A stretch of DNA of 64,000 bases from Pelomonas aquatica. GTDB lineage: Bacteria; Pseudomonadota; Gammaproteobacteria; Burkholderiales; Burkholderiaceae_C. The notes beneath the pieces are model-generated. The model worked only from the letters and a program-made list of their open reading frames with translations, did no database searches and was not told where the DNA came from. Both the position numbers and the translations under genes were made by a program. Of the stretch, positions 42,718 through 52,277 are shown one piece after another; position 1 is the stretch's first letter, and the number at the start of each line of letters is the position of its first letter. The DNA lies in contig NZ_JAPPUW010000016.1 in the NCBI RefSeq assembly GCF_026712205.1, positions 37,157 to 101,156 on the forward strand, read 5' to 3'.

Positions 42718-43419
42718 TCAACCCGCAAACCCCAGGACCACGCGACGCGTCATGGCCGACTTCTTCTCGATCTTCGTGACGACCACGGCGCCGATCTCGG
42801 CCGTGTTCGACACATGGGTGCCGCCGCAAGGCTGCAGGTCCACGCCGTTGATTTCCAGCACCCTCACCCGCCCGAGCCCGCGCGGCGGCTGCACGCTCAT
42901 GGAGCGCACGAGGCCGGGGTTGGCGTCGAGCTCCTCCTCGCTGATCCAGCGGTGGCCGACCGGATGCGCCTCGGCGACGAGGCGATCGAGGCCGGCCTGG
43001 AGGGCGTCCTTGTCGAAGGGCTGGTCGGTGTGGAAGTCCAGCCGCGCATAGGTCTCGGTGATGGAGCAGCCGTCGACCGGATAGGGCAGCAGCGCGCACA
43101 GCAGATGCGTGGCCGTGTGGAAGCGCCGGTGGGCCTGGCGGCGCGGCGCGTCGACCTCCACGCGCACAGGCGTGCCGACGGCCGGCGGCTCGCCGTCGAT
43201 CAGGTGGACGATGGCGCCCGGGCTCTCCTTGCTCTTGCGCGTGTCGGCGATGCGCCAGCGCTGCTCGCGCGAGACGAGCCAGCCGGTGTCGCCCGCCTGG
43301 CCGCCGCCGAGCGGGTAGCAGACGGTGCGGTCGAGCGTGACGCCGCCCTCCCCTTGCCCGACCACGGTGGCGTCGCAGCCCAGCAGCGTCGCGTCCTCGC
43401 GGAAGAGTTCTTCGGTCAT
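42718..43419 (-). CDS. Alanyl-tRNA editing protein AlaX
   Basis: This 233-residue protein is a stand-alone relative of the AlaRS editing domain, which removes wrongly attached serine or glycine from tRNA(Ala). The zinc-binding motifs are HTATH (HxxxH) and CGGTHV. The N-terminal part has YPLGGGQAGDTG, and the substrate-binding region VEVDAPRRQAHRRFH leads into the first motif. The start shares bases with the stop of the PhzF gene (TGATG), so the two are coupled. Confidence 0.9.
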   Translation of the reverse strand: MTEELFREDATLLGCDATVVGQGEGGVTLDRTVCYPLGGGQAGDTGWLVSREQRWRIADTRKSKESPGAIVHLIDGEPPAVGTPVRVEVDAPRRQAHRRFHTATHLLCALLPYPVDGCSITETYARLDFHTDQPFDKDALQAGLDRLVAEAHPVGHRWISEEELDANPGLVRSMSVQPPRGLGRVRVLEINGVDLQPCGGTHVSNTAEIGAVVVTKIEKKSAMTRRVVLGFAG

Positions 43420-44258
43420 CACAGCCTCACCTGGCCGTGGATCAGGGGCACGACGTCGCCGCCGATCCAGGTCGCATCGGCATCGCGGCGCACATGCACT
43501 CGGCCCGCGCGGCCGAGCGCGGCGCCCTGCGCGGCCACATAGCTGTCGCCCGCCAGGCCCGCCTGCTGCAGCCACAGCGCCAGGCCGGCATTCAGGCTGC
43601 CGGTGACGGGGTCCTCGGGGATGCCGAGGTCGGGCACGAAGGCGCGCACCTCGAACTGGCATTCGCTGCCGGCCGGATGGGCGCCGACGACGCCGAGCTT
43701 GAGGCCCTGCATCGCGATGAAGTCGGGCCGCAGGGCCAGCACGCCGGCCGCGTCGGCGAGGCGGACGGCCATCCAGCCGGGGCCGTTGTCGACCCACTGC
43801 GCGTCCAGCAGCGCCTCCGGCGCGATGCGCAGGGCCGCGATGGCCTGCGCGCGCGTGGCCGCGTCGACCGGGCCGCTGCGCTTCAGCGGCGGCGCGGCGA
43901 AGGCCAGGCGGGCGCCGTCGCGCTTCACGCGCACGAGACCGACGGCGCATTGCTGCACGACCTCGCCGGGCTTCTTCGCATCGCCGCCGCTGGCGAGGAA
44001 GGCATGGGCACTGCCCAGCGTCGGGTGGCCGGCGAAGGGCAGTTCGCCGCCGGGCGTGAAGATGCGCACGCGATAGTCGGCGGCCGGATCGGTGGGCGGC
44101 AACAGGAAGGTGGTTTCGCTGAGGTTGGTCCAGCGCGCAAACTCGGCCATCTCGGCGTCGGCGAGGCCGGCGCCGTCGACGACGACGGCCAGGGCATTGC
44201 CCTTCAGCGGGGTGGCGGTGAAGACGTCGACCTGGACGAAGCGGCGCAGTTCAGGCAT
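43419..44258 (-). CDS. PhzF-family isomerase/epimerase-like protein
   Basis: This 279-residue protein has two copies of the diaminopimelate-epimerase-like fold. Family marks are VDVFTATPLKGNALAVVVD at the start, NLSETTFLLPP with the catalytic glutamate, GGELPFAGHPTLGSAHAFL and EDPVTGSLNAGLALWL. The natural substrate of most PhzF relatives is unknown, and no phenazine genes are here. Its start overlaps the end of the GNAT gene by 8 bases. Confidence 0.9.
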   Translation of the reverse strand: MPELRRFVQVDVFTATPLKGNALAVVVDGAGLADAEMAEFARWTNLSETTFLLPPTDPAADYRVRIFTPGGELPFAGHPTLGSAHAFLASGGDAKKPGEVVQQCAVGLVRVKRDGARLAFAAPPLKRSGPVDAATRAQAIAALRIAPEALLDAQWVDNGPGWMAVRLADAAGVLALRPDFIAMQGLKLGVVGAHPAGSECQFEVRAFVPDLGIPEDPVTGSLNAGLALWLQQAGLAGDSYVAAQGAALGRAGRVHVRRDADATWIGGDVVPLIHGQVRL

Positions 44259-44703
44259 TGGTTGGAGGCGAGGCGGTCAGGTAGAGACCCGGCCGCACGA
44301 CCTCCATGCCGCGCTCCGGCGTCGCCAGCGGCTGGAAGCCGTGGCGGGCGTAGAGCGGCTGGGCGTCTCGCGTGAACAGCATGAAGCGGCGCAGGCCTTG
44401 CAGGTCCGGGTGAGCGAGCAGCGATTGAACCATCCAATCGGCCAGCCCCCGCCCCCTGTGGTCTTCAAGGACGTAGACGTCGCAGAGATAGGCGAAGGTC
44501 GTGCGGTCGGTGACCGCGCGGGCGAAGCCGACCTGGCCCGCGCCCTCGGCATGCAGCGCGATGCACAGCGAGTTCGCGATCGCACGCTCGACCAGCGCCA
44601 GCGGGATGCCCTCGCACCAGTAGGCGCGGGTCAGGAAGGCGTGGGCCGCGACGGCATCGATGTCTGCCGCCGCGAAGCTGAGGCGGTAGCCTCGCTTGTC
44701 CAA
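44251..44703 (-). CDS. GNAT-family acetyltransferase with probable TTG start
   Basis: This protein of about 150 residues has a GNAT core: AYLCDVYVLEDHRGRGLADWMVQSLL with the acetyl-CoA loop, and DAQPLYARHGFQPL at the end. No ATG lies near the family start. The TTG at 44703 comes directly after the livF stop (44705) and gives a protein starting MDKRGYRLSF. Longer frames run back into livF and are not credible. The substrate is unknown. Confidence 0.8.
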   Translation of the reverse strand: MDKRGYRLSFAAADIDAVAAHAFLTRAYWCEGIPLALVERAIANSLCIALHAEGAGQVGFARAVTDRTTFAYLCDVYVLEDHRGRGLADWMVQSLLAHPDLQGLRRFMLFTRDAQPLYARHGFQPLATPERGMEVVRPGLYLTASPPTNA

Positions 44704-44704
44704 C

Positions 44705-45427
<723 letters not shown>

Positions 45428-45533
45428 GATGAATGGAGCCCTCCGGCTGTCGGGTACGCCAGCCGACTCCCCGAGGGAGTGCGGGCCGGCTTGGGAGCGG
45501 CCCGGCGCTCGGCCCGCTGTATGCAGGCCACCG

Positions 45534-47447
45534 TCATGACGCCTGGCCGCCCAGATAGGCCTCGATGACCTTCTCGTTGGCCTGCACCTCGGCCGGCAGG
45601 CCTTCGGCGATCTTCTGGCCGAAGTCCAGCACCGAGACGCGGTCGCACAGGCTCATGACGACGTCCATGTGGTGCTCGATGAGGATGACGGTGACGCCGG
45701 CCGCGCGGATCTTGCGGATGATCTCGAGCAGCTCCTTGATGTCGGGCGCGGTCAGGCCGGCGGCGGGCTCGTCGAGCAGCAGCAGCTGCGGGTCCAGCGC
45801 CAGCGCGCGGGCGATCTCCAGCAGGCGCTGCTTGCCGTAGGGCAGGTTGCGCGCCTCCTCGCCGGCCAGCACGTCCAGGCCGACGAACTCCAGCAGCGCA
45901 TGCGCGCGGGCGCGCTGCTCGAGGTCCTCGCGCCGGTAGCGCGGCAGGTGCAGCGCGATGTCGACGAGGTGGCTGCTGAAGCTGTGGTGCAGGCCGACGA
46001 GCACGTTCTGCAGCGCCGTCATCTCGCCGAACAGCTGCACGTTCTGGAAGGTGCGCGCAATGCCCGACAGCGCAATGTCGGACGAAGTGCGGCCGTTGAC
46101 CGTGCGGCCGGCGAACACCACCGTGCCGGCGGTGGGCTGGTAGATGCCGGTCAGCACGTTCATCATCGTGCTCTTGCCCGAGCCGTTGGGGCCGATCAGG
46201 CCGTGGATGCTGCCGCGCTGCACGACGAGGTCGACGTTGTTCAGCGCCTTCAGGCCGCCGAACTGCATCAGCACGCCGCTGGCCTTGAGCAACTCGGCCT
46301 CGCCCTGGCTGCCGGCGCGGGTCAGCGCGGCGGCGGCGCCCTGGGTCAGGTCGCGCTCCTGCTTCACCTTCAGGTTCAGCGCATTGCGCACGAAGCCGAC
46401 GATGCCGTCCTGCAGGTAGTAGACGACGAACAGCGTGATGAGGCCGAAGATGGACAGCCGCCAGTCGGTCATCGTCTGCAGCTTGAACGAGACCGCCGCG
46501 AGCGCGATGCTGCCGACCACGGGGATGGCGGCGGCCTGCCTCGTCAGCTTGCCGCGCTTCAGGCCCACGGCCACGGAGAGGGCCACCATGACGGCCAGCA
46601 CGACGGCGCCGATGCGGAAGACCTCCAGGTCGTCCAGCAGCTTGGGCAGCATGACGATGATGGCCGCGCCGAGCAGCGCACCGGTGCGGGTCTTGCGGCC
46701 GCCCATGATGATGGCCAGCAGGAACATCACCGTCAGCTCGAAGTTGTAGGTGTTGGGGCTGATGTACTGCTCGGAATAGGCATAGAGCGAACCCGCCAGG
46801 CCGGCCAGCGCCGCCGAGATGACGAAGGCATAGACCTTGTAGCGGTAGACCGAGACACCCATGCAGTCCGATGCGACCGGGCTGCCGCGCAGGGCCTCGA
46901 AGGCGCGGCCGAGCTGGGAGTGCAGCACGCGGTGCACGAAGACCAGCGCCGCGACGAGGCAGGCCATGACCAGCCAGTAGAACTGCATCTCGTCGAGGGG
47001 GTGGCCGAACAGCGCCGGCTTGGTCAGCGTGATGCCCATCGGGCCTTCGGTCAGGAAGCTCATCTCGTTGATGAGGATCTGGATGATGGTGCCGAAGGCC
47101 AGCGTGACCATGGCCAGGTAAGGCCCCGTCACGCGCAGCGCCGGCAGCGCCAGCATCGCGCCGAACACGGCCGCCACCGCGATGGCGGCCGGCAACGTCG
47201 CGTAGACCGGCGCATCCAGCTTCAGGATCAGCACGCCCGCCGTGTAGGCGCCGATGCCGAACAGGCCCGCGTGGCCCAGCGACACCTGGCCGGTGTAGCC
47301 GACGACGATGTCCAGGCCGAACAGCACGATCGCGTAGATCATGATGGTCTCGACCAGGTGGATGTAGTACGGGTTGCCCGACAGCAGCGGGAACGCGCCC
47401 AGGGCGGCGACCGCCACGGCGCCCAGCGCTAGGTTTTTTATGTTCAT
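45534..47447 (-). CDS. Branched-chain amino acid ABC transporter permease-ATPase fusion (LivM-LivG)
   Basis: This 637-residue protein joins two subunits usually made separately. Residues 1-355 form the LivM permease with about ten membrane segments and the motif VGYTGQVSLGHAGLFGIGAY. Residues 385-637 form the LivG ATPase with Walker A GPNGSGKST (419-427), an LPYGKQRLLEIARAL signature in place of the classic LSGGQ, and Walker B LLLLDEPAAGL. The linker (355-385) is short. Such fusions are known in Burkholderiales. Its function is to transport branched-chain amino acids or related carboxylates together with LivF and LivH. Confidence 0.92.
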   Translation of the reverse strand: MNIKNLALGAVAVAALGAFPLLSGNPYYIHLVETIMIYAIVLFGLDIVVGYTGQVSLGHAGLFGIGAYTAGVLILKLDAPVYATLPAAIAVAAVFGAMLALPALRVTGPYLAMVTLAFGTIIQILINEMSFLTEGPMGITLTKPALFGHPLDEMQFYWLVMACLVAALVFVHRVLHSQLGRAFEALRGSPVASDCMGVSVYRYKVYAFVISAALAGLAGSLYAYSEQYISPNTYNFELTVMFLLAIIMGGRKTRTGALLGAAIIVMLPKLLDDLEVFRIGAVVLAVMVALSVAVGLKRGKLTRQAAAIPVVGSIALAAVSFKLQTMTDWRLSIFGLITLFVVYYLQDGIVGFVRNALNLKVKQERDLTQGAAAALTRAGSQGEAELLKASGVLMQFGGLKALNNVDLVVQRGSIHGLIGPNGSGKSTMMNVLTGIYQPTAGTVVFAGRTVNGRTSSDIALSGIARTFQNVQLFGEMTALQNVLVGLHHSFSSHLVDIALHLPRYRREDLEQRARAHALLEFVGLDVLAGEEARNLPYGKQRLLEIARALALDPQLLLLDEPAAGLTAPDIKELLEIIRKIRAAGVTVILIEHHMDVVMSLCDRVSVLDFGQKIAEGLPAEVQANEKVIEAYLGGQAS

Positions 47448-47508
47448 GTTTTCAGCCAGTTGAGGACGGAGCTTTTCGCTTCGCTCAAAGGTCCATCCCG
47501 CAACATCA

Positions 47509-48384
47509 TCAAACTTTCTTGATGGCGGTCTTGCCGAACAGGCCCGCGGGTTTCACGGCCAGCACGATCAGCAGCAGCACGAGGCCGGGCACGTCCTTGT
47601 AGCCGGTGGAGAGGTAGAAGCCCGTCGTCGTCTCGGCCACGCCGAGGATGATGCCGCCCACGACGATGCCCATGCCCGAGGTCAGGCCGCCGATGATGGC
47701 GACGGCGAAGGCCTTGAGCCCGAGCACGGCGCCCATGGTCGCGCCGGTCAGCGTCAGCGGCGCGATCAGCACGCCGGCAAACGCCGCCGTCAGCGACGAC
47801 AGCGCGTAGCTGAAGGTGATGACGAGGCCGGTGTTGATGCCCATCAGCTTGGCGGCGTCGCGGTCGTTGAAGGTGGCCACCACCGCCTTGCCGTAGATGC
47901 TCCTGCGGTTGAAGACCTCGACGGCCAGCATCATGCCGACCGCGCCGACGATGACCAGCAACTCCATCGGCAGCACATTGGCGCCGAGAATCTTCATCGG
48001 CGCCTCGGGCAGCGGCGACGGGAAGCGCAGGTCGTCGCGCCCCCAGACGTTCTCGGCCACGTTCTTGAAGATGATGCCCAGCGCGATGGTGGACATGATC
48101 CAGCCGAACTCGCTCTTCATCTTGATGGCCGGCCGCACGCCGATGCGCTCGACCACCGCGCCTTGCAGCGCGCCGAACAGGCAGACCAGGGGCAGCATCA
48201 GCCAGTAGTTCAGGCCCCAGCCGACCAGGCTGAGGCCGACCAGCGCGCCAAGCATCAGCGCCTCGCCCTGGCCGAAGTTCAGCGTGTCGCTGGTCGCGAA
48301 CGTGAGCTGGTAGCCGAAGGCGATGACGGCATAGATCATGCCCAGCGCGATGCCGCTGAACACGAGCTGGGTCAATATCTGCAT
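47509..48384 (-). CDS. livH: Branched-chain amino acid ABC transporter permease LivH
   Basis: This 291-residue inner-membrane permease has about eight membrane segments. It begins ILTQLVFSGIALGMIYAVIAFG, in the family pattern, and contains LNFGQGEALMLGA and the coupling region GAVLGLKAFAVAIIGGLTSGMG. It pairs with the LivM half of the fusion. Its start lies 9 bases after the substrate-binding gene. Confidence 0.95.
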   Translation of the reverse strand: MQILTQLVFSGIALGMIYAVIAFGYQLTFATSDTLNFGQGEALMLGALVGLSLVGWGLNYWLMLPLVCLFGALQGAVVERIGVRPAIKMKSEFGWIMSTIALGIIFKNVAENVWGRDDLRFPSPLPEAPMKILGANVLPMELLVIVGAVGMMLAVEVFNRRSIYGKAVVATFNDRDAAKLMGINTGLVITFSYALSSLTAAFAGVLIAPLTLTGATMGAVLGLKAFAVAIIGGLTSGMGIVVGGIILGVAETTTGFYLSTGYKDVPGLVLLLIVLAVKPAGLFGKTAIKKV

Positions 48385-48393
48385 GGCCGTTCT

Positions 48394-49623
48394 TTACTGG
48401 CGCTTTTTCTGCTCGAGGGCCCCCTTGGCGTTCGCGTCCTTCACGCGCACCTCGGAGGCCTTCTTGAAGTCGTCGGGGTAGGCGTAGACGACGCGCTGGC
48501 CCTTGACCTCGCCCATGACCGGGATGTTGGCCGTGATGGCCTCGTGGTCGCGGGCGGAGAAGGGCTTGTTGTAGGTCGTCACGACGCCGTCCACCGGCGT
48601 CTTCAGGTCTTCCAGCGCGGCCTTGATCCTGGGGCCTTCGGTGGAGCCGGCCTGCCTTATGGCCGCGGCCAGCAGGTAGATGGAGTCATAGCCCTGGGCC
48701 GCCGACACCGGCGACTCGATGCGCGAGTTCTTGGGGTTGAAGGTCTTCAGGTAGTTGATGATGAAGCTCTGGCGCTTCGGGGTGGTGGGCTCCTGGATGA
48801 AGGTCTGCGGCATGCGCGCGCCCTCGCCGCCGGGGCCGGCGTTGTCGATGTAGTTGGCCATGGACAGGGTCCAGCTGCCGATCATCGGCACCTTCCAGCC
48901 GAGCTTGGTCATGCCGTTGGCGATCTGGGCCAGCTCGGGGCCGATGCCATAGGTCAGCACGGCCTCGGCGCCGGCCTCCTTGGCCTTCAGCAGCTGGGCC
49001 GTCATGTCGACGTCCTTGATGTTGAACTTCTCGACGGCCACCGGCGTGACGCCCTTGAGCTTGAGCGCGGCCTCCAGGTCGGCGCGGCCGAGCTGGCCAT
49101 AGTTGGTGCTGTCGGCCAGGATGGCGACCTTCCTGAAGCCGCGCCTGGCGATGGCCTCCTCGACGATCATCGGCGCCTGGATGCTGTCGTGGGCCGAGTT
49201 GCGGAAGATGTAGTTCTCGGGCTTGTCGTCGAACTGCTTGGTGATGATGGAGCCGGTGGCCACGTTGTTCATCACCGGGATCCTGGCGTCCTGGTAGAAG
49301 CGCTGCGAGGCCAGGGCCACGCCGGTGTTGATGTAGCCGACGGTGGCGGCCACCCTTTCCTTGTTGATGAGCTCCTGGGCGATCTGCACGCCGCGCTCGT
49401 TCTTGGCCTCGTCGTCGCGCTCGACGAGCTGGATCTGGCGGCCCAGCACGCCGCCGGCCTTGTTGATCTCGTCGGCCGCGAGGCGCACGCCGTCGCGCAT
49501 GCTGACGCCCATCGACGAAGACCCGCCGGTGAAAGGCCCCGCCACGCCGATCTTGATCGGCTCCGCGGCTTGCGCCCCCCATGCCATCGCCGCCAGGGCC
49601 GCTGCGGTCAAGATCTGCTTCAT
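48394..49623 (-). CDS. livK: Branched-chain amino acid ABC transporter substrate-binding protein
   Basis: This 409-residue periplasmic protein starts with a Sec signal (MKQILTAAALAAMAWGAQAA). It is followed by the Leu/Ile/Val-binding fold, with KIGVAGPFTGGSSSMGVSMRDG and VATVGYINTGVALASQ. It captures the ligand and delivers it to LivH/LivM. The precise ligand cannot be read from the sequence. The ATG at 49623 is chosen because it opens the signal peptide. It is the first gene of the liv set, after a leader with a palindromic stem. Confidence 0.9.
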   Translation of the reverse strand: MKQILTAAALAAMAWGAQAAEPIKIGVAGPFTGGSSSMGVSMRDGVRLAADEINKAGGVLGRQIQLVERDDEAKNERGVQIAQELINKERVAATVGYINTGVALASQRFYQDARIPVMNNVATGSIITKQFDDKPENYIFRNSAHDSIQAPMIVEEAIARRGFRKVAILADSTNYGQLGRADLEAALKLKGVTPVAVEKFNIKDVDMTAQLLKAKEAGAEAVLTYGIGPELAQIANGMTKLGWKVPMIGSWTLSMANYIDNAGPGGEGARMPQTFIQEPTTPKRQSFIINYLKTFNPKNSRIESPVSAAQGYDSIYLLAAAIRQAGSTEGPRIKAALEDLKTPVDGVVTTYNKPFSARDHEAITANIPVMGEVKGQRVVYAYPDDFKKASEVRVKDANAKGALEQKKRQ

Positions 49624-49640
49624 CGTTGCCTCGTCTCCGT

Positions 49641-49681
49641 TATGCAATCCACCCCGGCGACTTTGCCGGGGGCCATGCATA
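49641..49681 (-). promoter_or_regulatory. Palindromic stem in the liv operon leader
   Basis: Nested inverted arms TATGCA/TGCATA (49641-49646 and 49676-49681) and CCCCGGC/GCCGGGG (49652-49658 and 49665-49671) are centred on a six-base loop. They lie 18 bases upstream of livK. It could be an operator or an RNA leader structure. There is no U-tract to make it a standard terminator. Confidence 0.45.
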
Positions 49682-49768
49682 CGATGCCAGAGCGGCGACG
49701 AATTGGGGATATGGAAACCCGGGAGGCGGATCGAGGCGCGGGCTTCAGCTCTCTGTCAGGCTCGGCGA

Positions 49769-50977
49769 TTAAGGCGCCGGTTCGGCCGCCACCTCCAGCG
49801 CCTCGTGCAGCAGCCGCCCCAGCTTCTCGACGCCCTCGGCGATCAGCGCCGGCGTCAGCGTGACGAAGCTCAGCCGCAGCGCGCGCGCATCCGGCTGGTG
49901 CGCATAGAAGGCCGCGCCTGGCACGTAGGCGATGCCGGCGTCGACCGCGCGCGGCAGCAGGGCCATCGCGTCCAGGCCCGCGGGCAGGCGCAGCCAGAAG
50001 AACATGCCGCCCTCGGGCGACTGCCACTCGCAGCCCGGCGGCAGGTGCTCGCGCAGCGCGGCGGCCATCGCGTCGCGGTTGGCCTTGTAGCGGGCGCGGA
50101 TGGACGGGATGTGGCGGTCCAGGAAGCCGTCGCGGATGACCTCGTGGACGACGCGCTGGTTGAAGCCCGGCGTGTGCAGGTCGGCGGCCTGCTTGGCCTG
50201 CAGCAGCTTCGGGAAGAGCTCGGCCGGCGCGATCAGGTAGCCGAGGCGAAAGCCCGGCGTCAGCACCTTGGAGAAGGAGCCCAGGTAGAGCGAGCCCTCG
50301 GGCCAGAGGCTGGACAGCGAATCGGGCGGCGGCTGGTCGAACCAGAGGTCGCCATAGGGGTTGTCCTCGACGATGGGCACGCCGGCCCGGCGCGCCGCGT
50401 CGACGAGCTCGGCACGGCGGGGCGCGCTCATCACGCGGCCGGTCGGGTTCTGGTAGTTGGGCAGCAGATAGGCGAAACGCGTGCCCGGCGCATCGTGCGG
50501 CAGCGCCGCCAGCGCCTCGGGGCGCGGCCCCTCGTCGTCGCCGGCCAGGCTGGCGTAGATGGGCTCGTAGGGCGTGAAGGCCTGCAGCGCGCCGAGGTAG
50601 GTCGGCGTCTCGACGGCCACCGGCGCGCCGGCATCGCACAGCACCTTGGCCGCAAGGTCCAGGCCCTGCTGCGAGCCGCTGGTGACCAGCACCTGCTCGG
50701 GCCTGACGTGCATGCCCAGCGCCGCGACGCGCCCGGCCACCCACTCGCGCAGCGGCGCGAAGCCCTCGCTGGCGGCGTACTGCAGGGCCTCGCGCGGCGC
50801 CTGGGTCAGCACGCGGTCGCAGGCCGCCTTCAGTTCGGCGACCGGGAAGGTGTCGGCCGACGGCAACCCGCCGGCCATGGACAGGATGCCGGGCTTCTCG
50901 GTGACCTTGAGGATCTCCCGGATGATCGACGGGTTCATCCGCGCAGCGCGGCGGGCTTGGGTCCAGACGGTGCTCAT
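49769..50977 (-). CDS. PLP-dependent aminotransferase (LysN/2-aminoadipate transaminase-like)
   Basis: This 402-residue fold-type I aminotransferase starts MNPSIIREILKVTEKPGILSMAGGLPS in family style. It binds PLP through the lysine in GSFSKVLTPGFRLGY. GSQQGLDLAAKVLCD, PNYQNPTGR and NPYGDLWF are other marks. It resembles 2-aminoadipate or broad-range aromatic and branched-chain transaminases. It follows the liv set on the same strand as a separate unit upstream, which would fit amino acid use. Confidence 0.88.
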   Translation of the reverse strand: MSTVWTQARRAARMNPSIIREILKVTEKPGILSMAGGLPSADTFPVAELKAACDRVLTQAPREALQYAASEGFAPLREWVAGRVAALGMHVRPEQVLVTSGSQQGLDLAAKVLCDAGAPVAVETPTYLGALQAFTPYEPIYASLAGDDEGPRPEALAALPHDAPGTRFAYLLPNYQNPTGRVMSAPRRAELVDAARRAGVPIVEDNPYGDLWFDQPPPDSLSSLWPEGSLYLGSFSKVLTPGFRLGYLIAPAELFPKLLQAKQAADLHTPGFNQRVVHEVIRDGFLDRHIPSIRARYKANRDAMAAALREHLPPGCEWQSPEGGMFFWLRLPAGLDAMALLPRAVDAGIAYVPGAAFYAHQPDARALRLSFVTLTPALIAEGVEKLGRLLHEALEVAAEPAP

Positions 50978-51010
50978 GGTGGAGTTACATGGAATTTCAA
51001 AGGGCTCAGC

Positions 51011-51274
51011 CTAGCATCCAGTCGACCGCGGCACGCGCGGCGATGCGGCGGGCTGCAGCAGCTGGAAGGCAGCCTCGGGCCAGGCCTCGACGACGGCCGG
51101 CCGGCCGCCGGCCAGCGTCAGGCCCTCGCCGGCGCGCAGCCAGTGGTCGTCCAGCTGGCCGGCCAGCGTGACCCACAGCCGGCCCTGGGTCACGACCAGG
51201 CGGCGCGGCCCGCGCGCGGCGGCCAGCGTCAGCGCCTGGCCGGGCGCGAGCCGGGTCGTGAATCGGTCATCCAT
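51011..51274 (-). CDS. DUF2917-family small protein
   Basis: This 87-residue protein matches the DUF2917 pattern by its core ARGPRRLVVTQGRLWVTLAGQLDDHWLRAG, seen here as RLWVTLAG and DDHWLRAGE. This looks like a small cupin-type beta barrel. The function is unknown. Relatives are common in Burkholderiales next to transporters and transaminases. Ribosome site AGGAGA precedes the ATG. It sits 15 bases after the EamA gene and is probably co-transcribed with it. Confidence 0.75.
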   Translation of the reverse strand: MDDRFTTRLAPGQALTLAAARGPRRLVVTQGRLWVTLAGQLDDHWLRAGEGLTLAGGRPAVVEAWPEAAFQLLQPAASPRVPRSTGC

Positions 51275-51289
51275 CGCACATCTCCTGCA

Positions 51290-52204
51290 TCAATTCACCG
51301 GCTGGCGCTTGCCCAGCCAGACCACCGCCAGCACCGCGGCGGCGAAGACGACGGTCATCGCGTCCAGCTTCTCGCCCAGCAGCGGCACGGCGAACAGCAT
51401 GGACAGGAAGGGCTGCAGCACCTGCACCTGGCTGACGCGCAGCGTGCCGCCCAGCGCCAGGCCGCGATACCAGGCGAAGAAGCCGATCCACATCGAGACC
51501 AGCGACACATAGGCGAAGCCGGCCCAGGCCGAGGGCGCGACCGGCGCGGTCGGCCGGGTCCACAGCGCCAGCGGCAGCGTGATGGGCAGGCTGATGACCA
51601 GCACCCAGCAGATGACCTGCTCGGCGCTGAACCCCCGGGACAGCCGCGCGCCGCCGACATAACCCGCCGAAGCGCAGACCACGGCGCCCAGCAGCAGCCC
51701 GTCGGCCATCTCCAGCCCGCCCGCGCCGCGCCAGGCCGCAAAGCCGACGACCAGGGCCAGGCCCGCGAACGCGCAGGCCCAGAAGCCGCGGCTCGGCCGC
51801 TGGCGCAGCACCAGCGCGGCGATGACGGCCGTGGCCAGCGGCAGCACGCCGGACACGACGGCCGCATGCACGGCATCCACATGCCGCACGGCCAGGCCCG
51901 ACAGCAGCGGCCAGCCGAAGACCACGCCGCCCGCCGTCAGCGCCAGCAGCCGCCACTCCGGCCCGCGCGGCCGGCGTGCGCCGGTGGCGGCGAGGTAGGC
52001 GACGGACAGCAGCCCCGCCACGGCCGCGCGGCCGAAGGCGACGAAGGCCGGGTCCAGCTGCGGCGCCTGCACGCTGCCGCCGGCCAGGCGCGTCATCGGG
52101 ATGCTGAGCGCGAACATGACGACGCCGGCGATGCCGAGCAGCAGGCCTCGCGCCGCGTCGGAGGCACTGGTGGTTGGGATCGCCGATGTGGAAAGTCCTG
52201 GCAT
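51290..52204 (-). CDS. EamA/DMT-family transporter
   Basis: This 304-residue inner-membrane protein has ten membrane segments in two EamA repeats. The second begins near VCASAGYVGGARL and contains SLVSMWIGFFAWYRGLALGG, the usual EamA pattern. It probably exports an amino acid or related metabolite. It is divergent from the MocR-type regulator with only 73 bases between starts. This is a common arrangement in which the regulator controls the transporter. Confidence 0.87.
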   Translation of the reverse strand: MPGLSTSAIPTTSASDAARGLLLGIAGVVMFALSIPMTRLAGGSVQAPQLDPAFVAFGRAAVAGLLSVAYLAATGARRPRGPEWRLLALTAGGVVFGWPLLSGLAVRHVDAVHAAVVSGVLPLATAVIAALVLRQRPSRGFWACAFAGLALVVGFAAWRGAGGLEMADGLLLGAVVCASAGYVGGARLSRGFSAEQVICWVLVISLPITLPLALWTRPTAPVAPSAWAGFAYVSLVSMWIGFFAWYRGLALGGTLRVSQVQVLQPFLSMLFAVPLLGEKLDAMTVVFAAAVLAVVWLGKRQPVN

Positions 52205-52277
52205 GGGCTCAGTCTAGGCACAGCAACCGATACAGAACCAGTACAGTCGGCCGGTTCGGCCACGCTTCTGTATTGCC
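52205..52277. promoter_or_regulatory. Divergent operator region between EamA transporter and MocR regulator
   Basis: ATACAG (52230-52235) and GTACAG (52241-52246) are direct repeats 11 bases apart. CTGTAT (52268-52273), five bases before the regulator start, is the inverted copy. MocR-family proteins are known to bind two direct repeats plus an inverted one. These sites are the obvious operator. Confidence 0.55.
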
